A stretch of DNA of 64,000 nucleotides from Mycolicibacterium malmesburyense (GTDB lineage Bacteria; Actinomycetota; Actinomycetes; Mycobacteriales; Mycobacteriaceae): assembly GCF_001050015.1 (NCBI RefSeq), contig NZ_CVTB01000199.1, positions 1 through 64,000 of the forward strand, in the 5' to 3' direction. This document shows, one piece after another, positions 51,001 to 59,682 of this stretch. The notes beneath the pieces were generated by a model. The model saw only the letters and a program-made list of their open reading frames with translations, made no database searches and was not told the origin of the DNA. The translations under genes were made by a program, and so were the position numbers. The number at the start of each line of letters is the position of its first letter. Within the stretch, counting starts at the first letter, position 1.

Positions 51001-51644
51001 GCGCCGGCCTTCTCCTGCGGCGACTCATCCTGTTCGCGCGCAAGGCGTTCCACCACCGGTCGGAGGTCCTCGGCGAGCAGTTCGCGCAGGAACACCGCGG
51101 CGACGCGGTGCTGGCGATCCAGGACGACGGTGGACGGGATCACCGTCGTCGGATACCGGCCCCCGAACGCGATCATCGTCCGCATCGGCGGGTCGTAGAT
51201 CGAGGGGAAGGTGATCTTGCGGTCGACGATGAAATCCCGCGCGGCGTCGCGGTTGTTGTCCCGGACATCGATGCCGAGGAACTGCACACCGAGGTCCTTG
51301 GTGGCGTCGTAAACCTCTTGCAGCTGGGTGATCTCGGTTCGGCAGGGCCCACACCACTGGCCCCACACGTTGAGCACGACCACCTCGCCCGCGAAGTCGT
51401 CGAGGGAGATGGTCTTGTCCGGGTCCATCAGGTCGGGGCCGCGCAGCGGGCCCGGGCGGCCTCTATCCTGCGGCGGGTCGTAGAAGATGTCGGTCTGGCC
51501 GCCGGGTGCGACGAATTCGAAGGTGCCGCCCTGCGCGACGGCGTCATCGCCGGTGGAGCAACCGGCCAGCACGACACATCCCGCGCAGGCTGCGATGAGC
51601 GCTCGCGTGAAGAGCCGACGGCCGAGCCCCACCCACGGTCTCAC
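50997..51644 (-). CDS. TlpA/ResA-like thioredoxin lipoprotein
   Basis: A 215-residue periplasmic thiol reductant for apocytochrome c. The N-terminal signal ends in the lipobox VLAGC, so it is a lipoprotein. The thioredoxin active site is 'WGQWCGPCRTEITQLQ' (CGPC). A TlpA-type insert 'FLGIDVRDNNRDAARDFI' and the cis-Pro block 'VIPSTVVLDRQHRVA' are present. GTG 51644 overlaps the phosphatase stop (GTGA). Confidence 0.92.
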   Translation of the reverse strand: MRPWVGLGRRLFTRALIAACAGCVVLAGCSTGDDAVAQGGTFEFVAPGGQTDIFYDPPQDRGRPGPLRGPDLMDPDKTISLDDFAGEVVVLNVWGQWCGPCRTEITQLQEVYDATKDLGVQFLGIDVRDNNRDAARDFIVDRKITFPSIYDPPMRTMIAFGGRYPTTVIPSTVVLDRQHRVAAVFLRELLAEDLRPVVERLAREQDESPQEKAGA

Positions 51645-52276
51645 TGCCCGGCCAACTCCGCGTAACCCCAGCCGACGTAGGTGTCCCCGTGGAAGTGGAA
51701 CGACGTCACCGACGCCAGGTTGCACAACCGCCGGGTCGGGAAATGGTGCAGCGGTTGACCGGTCATCGCCCGGCGCAGCGTTTCGACGGGCAGCTGATGA
51801 CTGACACACACCGCCTCGTGGCCTGCGGCCTTGGCCCTGGCCCGGTGTACGGCGGCGGTCATCCGGTCGGCGATCTCGTGGTACGGCTCTCCCCACGACG
51901 GTGTGCGCGGGTTGCGCAGATGCCACCAGTTGCGGGGATCGCGCAGCGCACCGTCTCCCGGCGAAACCCGTTGGCCCTGGAAGATGTTGAGCGATTCGAT
52001 GAGTTCGTCGTCGGTGTCGACCGACAGGCCCAGCGCCGCCGCGATCGGGGCCGCGGTCTCCTGTGCGCGCTCCAGCGGCGAGGCCGCCACGTAGACGATG
52101 TCGCGCAGCGCCAGCCAGTCCGCCACGGCCTGAGCCTGCGCCCTGCCCCGCTCGGAGAGGTGGTAGTCGGGCAGGCGGCCGTAGAGGATCTTGTCCGGGT
52201 TGTGCACCTCACCGTGGCGCATGACGTGCACAACTGTCTTCGCGGCCTCGGCGGACTCGGGCGGCTTGTCGGTCAT
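51641..52276 (-). CDS. Histidine phosphatase (phosphoglycerate mutase-like)
   Basis: A 211-residue member of the histidine phosphatase superfamily. The catalytic RHGE is in '[13 protein letters not shown]', followed by '[17 protein letters not shown]', '[14 protein letters not shown]' and the second His in '[13 protein letters not shown]'. It resembles Rv0525. Substrate unknown. ATG 52276 overlaps the hemL stop; its own stop overlaps the thioredoxin gene start. It is a fixed member of this haem/cytochrome chain. Confidence 0.9.
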   Translation of the reverse strand: MTDKPPESAEAAKTVVHVMRHGEVHNPDKILYGRLPDYHLSERGRAQAQAVADWLALRDIVYVAASPLERAQETAAPIAAALGLSVDTDDELIESLNIFQGQRVSPGDGALRDPRNWWHLRNPRTPSWGEPYHEIADRMTAAVHRARAKAAGHEAVCVSHQLPVETLRRAMTGQPLHHFPTRRLCNLASVTSFHFHGDTYVGWGYAELAGQ

Positions 52277-53589
52277 GCCGGTTTGACCGCCTCGGCCGCG
52301 GCACGGGCCGCACCCGGCAGCGCGGCGGCGATGCGGTCGAACGCTTCGTCGTCCAAAGCCGTTGACACGAACCAGGTCTCGAACGCGCTCGGCGGCGGGT
52401 AGACGCCGGCGTCGAGCAGCGCATGGAAGAAGGCCGGAAACCGCCACGTCTCCGAGGCGCGCGCCGACGCGAAGTCGGTGACGGGCTCGTCGGTGAAGAA
52501 CACGCTGAACATGTTCCCCGCCCGCGAAACCGTGTGCGTCACACCGGCTTCGGTCAACGCCCGGCCGATCAGTCCGGTGAGGCGGTCGGCGTTGGCGTCG
52601 AGCTTGGCGTACGCCGCGTCGTCGGCAGCCCGCAGTGTCGCCAGCCCGGCCGCCATCGCGACCGGATTTCCGGACAACGTACCGGCCTGATACACCGGCC
52701 CCAGCGGGGCCAGCCGGTCCATCACCTCGGCGCGTCCGCCGAACGCCGCCGCGGGCAGCCCGCCGCTCATCACCTTGCCGAAGGTGAAGAGGTCGGCATC
52801 GACGGGATCGATTCCGTACCAACCGGATCGGCTGACGCGGAACCCGGTCATCACCTCGTCGACGATCAGCAGCGCACCGTGGTCGGCCGTGATGCGCCGA
52901 AGCGCTGCGTTGAAGCCGGGCAGCGGCGGAACGGTGCCCATGTTGCCGGGGCCGGCTTCGGTGATCACGCAGGCGATCTCGTCGCCGAACCGGGCGAAGA
53001 CCTCCTCGACCGCGGCCACGTTGTTGTAGGGCAGCACGATCGTGTCGGCGGCCGCGGCGCCCGTCACACCCGGTGACGACGGCAGCCCGAGCGTCGCGAC
53101 GCCGGAACCCGCGTCGGCAAGCAATGCGTCGCTGTGGCCGTGATAGCAGCCGGAGAACTTCACGATCTTCCCCCGGCCCGTGTAGCCGCGGGCCAGCCGG
53201 ATCGCGCTCATCGTCGACTCGGTGCCGGAGTTCACCAGGCGCAGTCGCTCGACCGGTGCGACCCGGCCGATGATCTCGCCGGCCAGTTCCGCCTCCGACG
53301 GGGTGGGTGCGCCGAACGAGAGTCCGTCGGTGACCGCCCGCTGCACCGCGGCCACCACGTCGGGATGGGCGTGACCCAAGATCATCGGCCCCCACGAGCA
53401 GACCAGGTCGACGTAGCGGTTGCCGTCGGCGTCGGTCAGCCAGTAGCCGTTGGCCGACGTGATGAACCGCGGGGTGCCGCCGACCGAGGTGAACGCCCGC
53501 ACGGGGGAGTTCACCCCGCCCGGGATGACGGCCGACGCCTCGGCGAACAACCGCGCCGACACCTCGGTGGTGATCTGGTCAGCACGCAT
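52273..53589 (-). CDS. hemL: Glutamate-1-semialdehyde 2,1-aminomutase
   Basis: A 438-residue PLP enzyme making 5-aminolevulinate in the C5 haem route. '[23 protein letters not shown]' is the N-terminal signature, '[23 protein letters not shown]' binds PLP phosphate, and the Schiff-base lysine is in '[19 protein letters not shown]'. ATG 53589 begins the conserved region; upstream in-frame starts are possible. First gene of the coupled chain to ccsB. Confidence 0.95.
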   Translation of the reverse strand: MRADQITTEVSARLFAEASAVIPGGVNSPVRAFTSVGGTPRFITSANGYWLTDADGNRYVDLVCSWGPMILGHAHPDVVAAVQRAVTDGLSFGAPTPSEAELAGEIIGRVAPVERLRLVNSGTESTMSAIRLARGYTGRGKIVKFSGCYHGHSDALLADAGSGVATLGLPSSPGVTGAAAADTIVLPYNNVAAVEEVFARFGDEIACVITEAGPGNMGTVPPLPGFNAALRRITADHGALLIVDEVMTGFRVSRSGWYGIDPVDADLFTFGKVMSGGLPAAAFGGRAEVMDRLAPLGPVYQAGTLSGNPVAMAAGLATLRAADDAAYAKLDANADRLTGLIGRALTEAGVTHTVSRAGNMFSVFFTDEPVTDFASARASETWRFPAFFHALLDAGVYPPPSAFETWFVSTALDDEAFDRIAAALPGAARAAAEAVKPA

Positions 53590-53623
53590 GGCCACCAGTG
53601 TCCCAGCCCGGCCCAAACCGTCA

Positions 53624-53638
53624 ACTACAGGGTGTAGT
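53624..53638. promoter_or_regulatory. ACTACA-N3-TGTAGT palindrome upstream of hemL
   Basis: ACTACAGGGTGTAGT has perfect 6-base arms and lies 34 bases before the hemL start, just past the stop of the downstream Ddn-like gene on the same strand. It may be an operator for the hemL chain or part of a terminator for the Ddn gene. No known motif is matched exactly. Confidence 0.35.
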
Positions 53639-53640
53639 GG

Positions 53641-54021
53641 TCAACTCCTCGGCGTCAGGACGAAGACCGGGTGGTCGGCCTCGCGCGGCAATTTGCGGAA
53701 GTAGCCCTCGACAGAGCGGCCCGCCTTCTGCCGGTAGGCGGTGATGATCGGCCGGCGGTCCTGTTCGGGGATCTCGCGCCCGACGTAAGCCGTCGACCCC
53801 AGGACGACGTTGGGGTCGGCCCGCAGATTCTTCACCCACTCGGACTCGCCGCGGGTGGAGACCAGATACCGGGTGCCCGCGACATCCACCGGGATCACGG
53901 GGATTCGCTGAGCCCGCTTGCTGTGGCGGGTGGTGGCGGTCAGCGGCTCACCCATCCCAACCGTCATAGCGATCGGGTTGAAGTTCCTCGCCGTGAACCA
54001 CGGGGGCTTGAGGTACGCCAC
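53641..54021 (-). CDS. Deazaflavin-dependent nitroreductase family protein
   Basis: A 126-residue Ddn-like protein. 'IPVIPVDVAGTRYLVSTRGESEWVKNLRADPNVVLGS' is the family core (about 38-74). It starts at ATG 54021 and diverges from a related gene whose start is only 23 bases away. It ends 51 bases upstream of the hemL start, on the same strand. Cofactor F420 is likely; substrate unknown. Confidence 0.83.
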   Translation of the reverse strand: MAYLKPPWFTARNFNPIAMTVGMGEPLTATTRHSKRAQRIPVIPVDVAGTRYLVSTRGESEWVKNLRADPNVVLGSTAYVGREIPEQDRRPIITAYRQKAGRSVEGYFRKLPREADHPVFVLTPRS

Positions 54022-54044
54022 GGCAACTGAGTTTGATATCCGGT

Positions 54045-54425
54045 ATGCAGCTACCGCAATGGCTCGCGCGGTTCAACCGCCGCGTCACCAATCCGATCCA
54101 GCGACTGACGGCGGGCTGGGCGCCCGGCATGGGCATCCTCGAGCATTTCGGCAGGAAGTCGGGTAAGCGCTACCGGACCCCGCTGACGGTCTTCCCGACC
54201 CGCGAAGGGGTGGCCGTCCTGCTCACCTACGGCCCGGACCGCGATTGGCTCAAGAACATCACCGCGGCGGGCGGCGGGCGGATCACCCGATGGGGCCGGA
54301 CCTTCGACGTCCGCGATCCACGCGTGGTCGCGAAGGGCGAGGCGGCGCCGCGGATCACGGGTTGGATGCGCCCGCTCTACGCGGTGATGCCCGTCGAGTA
54401 CGCCGTCCTGCTGACGCGCGTCTGA
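54045..54425 (+). CDS. Deazaflavin-dependent nitroreductase family protein
   Basis: A 126-residue Ddn-like protein with 'HFGRKSGKRYRTPLTVFPTREGVAVLLTYGPDRDWLKNI' in its core (about 31-69). ATG 54045 is the natural start; a TTG at 54033 is weaker. It diverges from the related gene at 53641-54021. The two share only about 40-50% of core motifs by eye, so the pair is old or was assembled from different sources. Confidence 0.83.
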   Translation: MQLPQWLARFNRRVTNPIQRLTAGWAPGMGILEHFGRKSGKRYRTPLTVFPTREGVAVLLTYGPDRDWLKNITAAGGGRITRWGRTFDVRDPRVVAKGEAAPRITGWMRPLYAVMPVEYAVLLTRV

Positions 54426-54576
54426 CGCACTGCCCAAGCCGCGCTGTGGCGTCCTCGAAACCCGGCCGCCGGGACCGAATTCGGGCGCGCGGGCGCGTTT
54501 AGCTGCGGGACTGGCTTTTGTTTTTTTCTCGGGTATGGTCGCGCATTGGAAGCGGGTGCTAGCGAAAGGAACCAAA

Positions 54577-54699
54577 ATGGCTAGTAAGTCGCAGAGTCGC
54601 GAACGAAAAAAGCCGACGATGACGTTGAAGGAACGTCGCACCGCCAAGCGCGAGAAAGCGTCGGAGGAATTCCTCCCGCGTCGTAAACGCGCTGGCTGA
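54577..54699 (+). CDS. Tiny basic protein (40 residues)
   Basis: A 40-residue, strongly basic ORF starting MASKSQSRERKKPTMTLKER and ending RRKRAG. It has GAAAGGA (54564-54570) with ideal spacing, an AT-richer coding region than its neighbours, and a strong terminator hairpin 22 bases after the stop. These support a real, separately transcribed gene. The charge suggests RNA or ribosome binding, but no family is recognised. Confidence 0.75.
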   Translation: MASKSQSRERKKPTMTLKERRTAKREKASEEFLPRRKRAG

Positions 54700-54720
54700 T
54701 CGGCGATAGACGACTTGTAC

Positions 54721-54756
54721 GCGACAGTTCGCCGGTTATTGCCGGCGAACTGTTGC
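54721..54756. terminator. Strong terminator hairpin
   Basis: Arms ACAGTTCGCCGG (54724-54735) and complement (54742-54753) pair perfectly around a 6-base loop, extended by three outer pairs. It directly follows the 40-residue gene. No U-run follows. Confidence 0.75.
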
Positions 54757-54779
54757 GTGGCCGTTTAGGCTAGTAAATG

Positions 54780-54831
54780 GCTTTTCTGTCCCACAAAACC
54801 GCCATTCGCATATCTCGCATCGCAGAAAAGC
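54780..54831 (+). ncRNA. 5' leader with inverted repeat, possible regulatory RNA
   Basis: GCTTTTCTG (54780-54788) and CAGAAAAGC (54823-54831) form a perfect 9-bp stem with a 34-base loop in an AT-richer region between the terminator at 54756 and the leader ORF at 54871. It could be a structured 5' UTR of the following genes. No known riboswitch is recognised. Confidence 0.3.
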
Positions 54832-54870
54832 GATACGCAATTCTTGTGCATTTCTTGGAGGGCCAGTTTT

Positions 54871-54900
54871 ATGTGTGAGGGACGGTGGATGTCGGCATGA
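54871..54900 (+). CDS. Leader ORF MCEGRWMSA
   Basis: A nine-codon ORF with GGAGGG (54857-54862) 8 bases upstream. Its TGA overlaps the ATG of the following 145-residue gene (ATGA). The good ribosome site belongs to the leader, so the downstream gene may depend on re-initiation. Confidence 0.45.
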   Translation: MCEGRWMSA

Positions 54901-55334
54901 GTGCGGGCGTGATGAGTGAACCGGATGTGATGCATGACCAGGAGCAGTTGTCTGCCGGGCAAGGCGGCGGCACGAGTACCGCGGGGGCGGACCGAACGCT
55001 GGTGGGGCTCCTCGACGCCCTTGCCGAAGCGTCGCCGCCTTCGGACCGCAGCGACGACTACCGGCGGGGGTACAGCATGGGCCTTCGGTTCGCACGCATC
55101 TGTGTTCTCGATGAGATTGCGGCGAATTCGGGCAGCTTCATCCGAGCATCGCTCAACGGCGGGACCCGCCCGCAGCGCGAGTGCGCACGCACCCGTGCGG
55201 CACATCAACGCATCGCGGCACGACTCACGGACGAGTTCGTCCTCGGTGCGGATGACCATGCCGCCGGCTACCGGGACGCGACGGCGGTTGTGCTGAACAG
55301 AATCGCCGAGACACAGGAACAAGTAGCGAGCTGA
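54897..55334 (+). CDS. Hypothetical protein
   Basis: A 145-residue protein of unknown family. An N-terminal acidic/Gly region is followed by 'VGLLDALAEASPPSDRSDDYRRGYSMGLRFARICVLDEIAANS' (about 35-77) and a helical C-terminus. Start options are GTG 54885, ATG 54897 and ATG 54912; I chose 54897 for its coupling to the leader ORF. It lies 14 bases before a second unknown gene, a likely two-gene operon. Confidence 0.7.
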   Translation: MSAGVMSEPDVMHDQEQLSAGQGGGTSTAGADRTLVGLLDALAEASPPSDRSDDYRRGYSMGLRFARICVLDEIAANSGSFIRASLNGGTRPQRECARTRAAHQRIAARLTDEFVLGADDHAAGYRDATAVVLNRIAETQEQVAS

Positions 55335-55348
55335 GCAGTGAGGATGGC

Positions 55349-55906
55349 GTGGAACTTCGAGGGCCCGGCGATTCGCCGGTACTGGTTGTCGGACGCGCAT
55401 CAAGCCTGTCCGAGGCGATCGACGCGGCTTGTCGCAGCCGCGGCGTCGCGGTGATCCGACACCGACCCGACGCGGCCACGGCACCGAACCTCCCACAGGC
55501 CACAGACCCGCCCGAGTCGGCCGTCGTGATCGTGGATGCCGACTGCCTCGACTCCTTGTTCGGTGGGCATCATGCGTCGCGCCGGCGGCTACGCCAGTGC
55601 GCCGACGCCATCTGCGAGACGGCGGGCATGGCGGCCCGCGAGATGGGCGCACGCCGTGTCCTCGTCGTCTGCGACGTGCGCGGTCTGTCGTTCGGACGCG
55701 GGGCCCGCGCCGAGCGATGGTTACGCGACCTCGCGCACCGGATCGGCTACGAAGGTTCGATCAACGCGCTCACCGGGCTCTTGACCTTGTACGCGGTGGT
55801 CGAAACCGACCGGCAGGTACGGCCGATCGCCGAGGCAATCGCCGATTGGCACCACGGTGAAATGTCCGGCGGCACCGCGCGTTTGGGCGCTGCCGCAATG
55901 CGGTAA
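55349..55906 (+). CDS. Hypothetical Rossmann-like protein
   Basis: A 185-residue protein starting at GTG 55349. The N-terminus 'VLVVGRASSLSEAIDAACRSRGVAVI' resembles a degenerate nucleotide-binding fold, with 'VVIVDADCLDSL' and 'RRVLVVCDVRGLSFGRGARAERWLRDLAHRIG' (about 96-130) later. It could be a broken SDR-like or a receiver-like domain; I cannot place it. It ends 3 bases before the convergent P450 stop. Confidence 0.7.
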   Translation: MELRGPGDSPVLVVGRASSLSEAIDAACRSRGVAVIRHRPDAATAPNLPQATDPPESAVVIVDADCLDSLFGGHHASRRRLRQCADAICETAGMAAREMGARRVLVVCDVRGLSFGRGARAERWLRDLAHRIGYEGSINALTGLLTLYAVVETDRQVRPIAEAIADWHHGEMSGGTARLGAAAMR

Positions 55907-55909
55907 GCC

Positions 55910-57268
55910 TCAGCGCCGCGGCCGTAGGCGCGCCCGGATGGGCCCCTTGGCGACGGTGGTGAACGGCACGTCGCATTCGAAGGTGTCGTCGAGCGACTCG
56001 ATCCGGGCGGCGCGCACGATCGTCGCCAGCGCCAGCGTCGTCTCCAGCCGCGCGAAATGCTCGCCGATGCACGGACGCCCGCCGGCCAGCCACGGCAGGA
56101 ACTGCCAACGGTCGCGCTTCTGGGAGTTCTCCGGGCTGAACCGATCGGGATCGAAGACCTTCGGGTTCGGCCACAGGGCCGGATCGTGGTGCAGCCCGTA
56201 CAGGCCGATGGCCACCAGGGTGCCGGCCTCGACGCGGTAGCCGTCGACCGCGATGTCGCGGGTCGCCAGCCGGGCCACCCCGGCCGCTGGCGGGCACAGC
56301 CGGAGCGCCTCATGCAGCGCCTGCACGGTGTATCCGAGCCGCGGCACGTCGTCGGGGGTCAGTTCCCGTTCGCCGATGGCCGCGGCCTCGGCGGCGACGC
56401 GGTCCTGGATGTCGGGGTGGCGTCCGAGGGCCCACAGCGCGAAGGTGAGCGCGGTCGAGGTGGTGTCATGCCCGGCGAGCATGAAGATCAGCAGGTCGTT
56501 CGAGATGTCGTCGTCGGACAGCGGCAACCCGGTCTCGGGGTCCTCGGCCGCCATCAACGCCCGCACCAAGGGTGCGTCGCGGGTCGGGTCGGTGCGGCAT
56601 TCGCGCACCATCTCGTCGGTGACTTCCTTCATCTCGGCGACCGCTCGGCGTGCCCGTCGCCGGGCGGGTGTGGGTAGCCAGCGCGGCGCGCGCACCGGCC
56701 GCAGGGCGCGGTCGGCGGTGTACGACGATGCGACGTGCATGCAGCGGGCGATGACGTCGGCGCGCTCGTTGAGGTCGACCCCGAGCACGGAATGTCCCAG
56801 CGACTGCATGGCCACCCGGCGGCACTCGACATCGAGATCGATCTCGCCGCCGCCGGGCCAGCGATCGACGAACGCCTGGGCGGCCTCGGACATGTACCCG
56901 CCGAAGTTGCGAACGTTCTGCCGGGTGAACACCGGCTGCAAAGCCCGCTTGCGTGGGCGCCAGAGGTCGTTGGGCAGCACGAACAGGCTGTCGCCCGCCA
57001 TGTTGCGGACCTCGTCGTGGTAGATGCACCGGTCCGAGGAGGCGTCGGAGCGCGCGAGCACGTCGCGCATGCCGCTCGCCGACATCACGGCGACGATCGG
57101 TGGATACACCCACTTCGGCGCGATCTGAATGCGGGTTACGGGGCCACCGGCGTCGCGGATGACGTCCTGCCCGGTGTCGAGTCGGCGAAGGAGTCGGGCC
57201 AACCGCCAGACCGGCAGCGGGTTCTTCGGCACCAGCGGCAACGCCGAGGCGTCGAGCGTGGTGGTCAT
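55910..57268 (-). CDS. Cytochrome P450
   Basis: A 452-residue P450. The haem loop 'FLPWLAGGRPCIGEHFA' gives the proximal Cys at 400. The I-helix is 'MLAGHDTTSTALTF' and the K-helix ExxR is 'ALHEALRLCPP'. The sequence looks more like fatty-acid or CYP4/CYP102-like enzymes than sterol P450s CYP125/142, but that is only an impression. All key residues are intact. It needs external ferredoxin partners, not in this window. Confidence 0.92.
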   Translation of the reverse strand: MTTTLDASALPLVPKNPLPVWRLARLLRRLDTGQDVIRDAGGPVTRIQIAPKWVYPPIVAVMSASGMRDVLARSDASSDRCIYHDEVRNMAGDSLFVLPNDLWRPRKRALQPVFTRQNVRNFGGYMSEAAQAFVDRWPGGGEIDLDVECRRVAMQSLGHSVLGVDLNERADVIARCMHVASSYTADRALRPVRAPRWLPTPARRRARRAVAEMKEVTDEMVRECRTDPTRDAPLVRALMAAEDPETGLPLSDDDISNDLLIFMLAGHDTTSTALTFALWALGRHPDIQDRVAAEAAAIGERELTPDDVPRLGYTVQALHEALRLCPPAAGVARLATRDIAVDGYRVEAGTLVAIGLYGLHHDPALWPNPKVFDPDRFSPENSQKRDRWQFLPWLAGGRPCIGEHFARLETTLALATIVRAARIESLDDTFECDVPFTTVAKGPIRARLRPRR

Positions 57269-57317
57269 GAGCAGATCATCACCCCTGGCGTGTGCGCCCG
57301 ACAGCGGTACGGAGTTT

Positions 57318-57800
57318 TCACGCCGACCAGGTGAGCGGCGCGCCCTCGCCTCTTGTCAGCACGGCGCCTGGCATGACGCGGATGCGGTAGGGACTCAGTC
57401 GTAGCACGGCGAACTGCTCCGAGGTCGGCCCGTCCTGCCACATCGGGATGATCCGCGGGTCGTAGCCCACCGGTGCGGGTGCGGTGGCGAACTTGTCCCA
57501 CACCGCCGTCCTGGTCTCGTCGTCGACGTACCACTCGACCAGACATTCCGTGCTGCAGGTGTCGTGGCTGGGGGCCCAGTAGCTCACCGAAACCTCCGGA
57601 TGCCCCGCGAGGTGGCTCTTCTTGATCGGCGACGGCACGGTGGCGATCCATCCGAAGAGGTCGGTTCCGTCCCACTCCCAGATCGGATGCAGGATCCGGG
57701 TGCGCGGCCGGCTGTTGGCGTCGACGGTGGCCACCGAGGCCCACACGATGGAGTGGGCCATCTCCACGAATGCGGGTGCGATCTGCGCCAGAGTGGTCAC
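57318..57800 (-). CDS. Pyridoxamine 5'-phosphate oxidase-family protein
   Basis: A 160-residue split-barrel flavin/F420-binding protein: 'SIVWASVATVDANSRPRTRILHPIWEWDG' (about 17-45) and 'WIATVPSPIKKSHLAGHPEVSVSYW'. GTG 57800 is the start. A 15-base palindrome lies 4 bases upstream. Substrate unknown. Confidence 0.83.
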   Translation of the reverse strand: MTTLAQIAPAFVEMAHSIVWASVATVDANSRPRTRILHPIWEWDGTDLFGWIATVPSPIKKSHLAGHPEVSVSYWAPSHDTCSTECLVEWYVDDETRTAVWDKFATAPAPVGYDPRIIPMWQDGPTSEQFAVLRLSPYRIRVMPGAVLTRGEGAPLTWSA

Positions 57801-57803
57801 GGT

Positions 57804-57818
57804 TGCCTAGCGTAGGCA
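57804..57818. promoter_or_regulatory. TGCCTA-N3-TAGGCA palindrome
   Basis: TGCCTAGCGTAGGCA has perfect 6-base arms and sits just upstream of the PPOX-family start at 57800. In this position it could block transcription or ribosome binding. No protein partner is evident. Confidence 0.35.
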
Positions 57819-57835
57819 CCCGTCGGCGCGGACCG

Positions 57836-58144
57836 TCAGTTGCCGCCGGCCTCGGAACTCTCGCTGCCCGCAGATTCCTTGCTGAACTTGGGATTTCCGT
57901 CGTCGTCGAGCCAGTCGTTGACCGCGGTGCCCGCGACGGCGCCACCGGTGCCGGGCATCTTGGTGGTCGGTCGGTCCTCCTCGTAGGCCTTGTGCATCTC
58001 CTTGGCCTTCTCCCGATGTTCGTCGGTGATCTCGGGTTTCTCGGTCGGCGTCCGATCCTCTGGCTCGTCGAGCACTTGATGATGTTCGTCGGTCTGGGGT
58101 TCCGGGCTCTGCTGTTCTTCGCTCTGCCCTTGTTCGCTGGTCAT
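57836..58144 (-). CDS. Acidic, disordered hypothetical protein
   Basis: A 102-residue, very Glu/Asp/Pro-rich protein, probably disordered for most of its length. A helical segment 'EITDEHREKAKEMHKAYEED' and 'GTGGAVAGTAVNDWLDDDGNP' are the only ordered-looking parts. No family is recognised. It has a sensible codon pattern and no opposing gene, so I keep it. Confidence 0.65.
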   Translation of the reverse strand: MTSEQGQSEEQQSPEPQTDEHHQVLDEPEDRTPTEKPEITDEHREKAKEMHKAYEEDRPTTKMPGTGGAVAGTAVNDWLDDDGNPKFSKESAGSESSEAGGN

Positions 58145-58163
58145 GGACTACGACTGCCCGGAG

Positions 58164-58190
58164 AGCCGAAATACGAAACGCAGTTCGGCT
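58164..58190. terminator. Short hairpin after TetR gene
   Basis: AGCCGAA (58164-58170) and TTCGGCT (58184-58190) pair perfectly with a 13-base loop at the end of the TetR gene (stop 58189). Probably the terminator of the MpaB-TetR transcript. Confidence 0.45.
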
Positions 58191-58785
58191 AACCGGCGGG
58201 CACGGATCGCAACGCCGCGGGCAGGCTGGGGAGAAAGTGTTTGCGAGCGAAAGCTCGGATGTCGTCGGCGGACTCGAGAGGCTGGGAACTGGGCAGCAGC
58301 AACACCATCACCGCGTACCGCAGGATGGTGTCGGCCAGTTCCTCGACGGCCTCCTGCCCGATCCGCTCGGCGAACCCCGCAGGGAAGATGATCCGCAGCG
58401 CCACGGCCATCCGGTCTATCGCCGCGTCGTAGTGCTTGCGGGCGAGTTCGAGCAGCAGCGCGGGTTCGTCGGTCAGTATCCGGTACAGCACCCGGTGGCG
58501 GCGGAACTTCAAGATCGAAAGTGTGAACGCCTCGACGTAGTAGTTCGATTGCGGCCCAGCACGTTTGACCTCTTCGGCGATGTCGGCGAACAGCGCGATG
58601 TTCTCGCGCTCGATCACCGCGGCCACGAGCTCGTCGCGGTTGGCGAAGCGCCGGTAGATCGTGGTGCGGCTGACGCCTGCGCGCCGCGCGACGTCGTCGA
58701 GGGCGACCCGGCGGAAACCGTGCCGCTCGAACTCGATGACCGCGGCGTCGAGGATGGCCTCCATCGCCGGGTCAGGCCCGGGCAT
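58189..58785 (-). CDS. TetR-family regulator
   Basis: A 198-residue TetR with HTH '[28 protein letters not shown]' (about 28-55). ATG 58785 overlaps the end of the MpaB-like gene by 14 bases, so it is downstream of and coupled to that gene. This repeats the TetR/MpaB association seen at 14561-16225, but in tandem instead of divergent order. Confidence 0.9.
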   Translation of the reverse strand: MPGPDPAMEAILDAAVIEFERHGFRRVALDDVARRAGVSRTTIYRRFANRDELVAAVIERENIALFADIAEEVKRAGPQSNYYVEAFTLSILKFRRHRVLYRILTDEPALLLELARKHYDAAIDRMAVALRIIFPAGFAERIGQEAVEELADTILRYAVMVLLLPSSQPLESADDIRAFARKHFLPSLPAALRSVPAG

Positions 58786-59629
58786 AACCCTTTTGGGCGT
58801 AGCTGTTGTAGCGCCACTGCATGGGCAGACGATCCCACACCCAGTTGACCGGACGCGAGCGCCAGAATGCCGCGAAGCGTTGATATCGACGCTCCTGGCG
58901 CTCACTCCACGGCAGCTGCAGCAGCTCGCGGGCGCGGGGCGGCAGCCCGCCGGTGGTCAGGAACGCCGCCAGCGGATTGAACGCGGGCGCGATCAGCCGC
59001 CACGCCCACGCGGGGACGCCCTTCGGGCGCGGGAACCCCTTGGTGACGTAGCCGACGCCGTACACCGCGGTCTTGTGTGCGACGACGATCTCGTCGAGCA
59101 TGCGGTCCCAGTACCGCTCGAACTCGTCGTAGCTGGCCGGCATCGGGCGCTCGCTCACGCCGTACCGGCGGTACCACGTCTTCGACTCGAGATAGATCTG
59201 CTCCTTCTCCTCGCAACTCAGCCGCTTGACGAAGGTGTCGGCGAAGTACAGCACCTGCTCGACGAACGTCGCGTGCGCCCAGAAGTAGGTCTCCGGGTCC
59301 AGCGCGTGGTAGCGCTTCCCGTCAGGCATCTCGCCCTTGATCTCGGTGTGGAAGTCGCGCACCTCGGTGCCGGGGTTCTCGTCGTCGGAGCCGTAGACGG
59401 TGTTGAAGATCGGCGGAAGCGAGCGCTTCACCCGGGCGGCCGTGTCGTCGAAGAACACCGAGTGGTCGAGCACGCCCTGGCCGAGCTCGGCCAGCATGTT
59501 CTGCAGCACCGCGGGCCGCGGCCCGATCAGGTACATCCGGTTGTCCCCGAAGTAGCGCCACACCAGCGACTGCGGGCCCAGCGGCAGTGCGTCGTCGACA
59601 GGCCTGTTCGTCTCGATCAACTCGGTCAT
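58772..59629 (-). CDS. MpaB/DUF2236-family oxygenase-like protein
   Basis: A 285-residue MpaB-like protein: '[30 protein letters not shown]', '[19 protein letters not shown]' and '[15 protein letters not shown]' are family blocks, the His in 'WAHA' being a likely haem ligand. ATG 59629. Its tail overlaps the TetR gene. Reaction unknown; relatives cleave or oxidise hydrophobic polymers and lipids. Confidence 0.85.
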   Translation of the reverse strand: MTELIETNRPVDDALPLGPQSLVWRYFGDNRMYLIGPRPAVLQNMLAELGQGVLDHSVFFDDTAARVKRSLPPIFNTVYGSDDENPGTEVRDFHTEIKGEMPDGKRYHALDPETYFWAHATFVEQVLYFADTFVKRLSCEEKEQIYLESKTWYRRYGVSERPMPASYDEFERYWDRMLDEIVVAHKTAVYGVGYVTKGFPRPKGVPAWAWRLIAPAFNPLAAFLTTGGLPPRARELLQLPWSERQERRYQRFAAFWRSRPVNWVWDRLPMQWRYNSYAQKGYARA

Positions 59630-59682
59630 GTGGAACAGTGTTACAAATTCTGCACTTTGTACCCAAGCGGCTGTGAGCGGCC

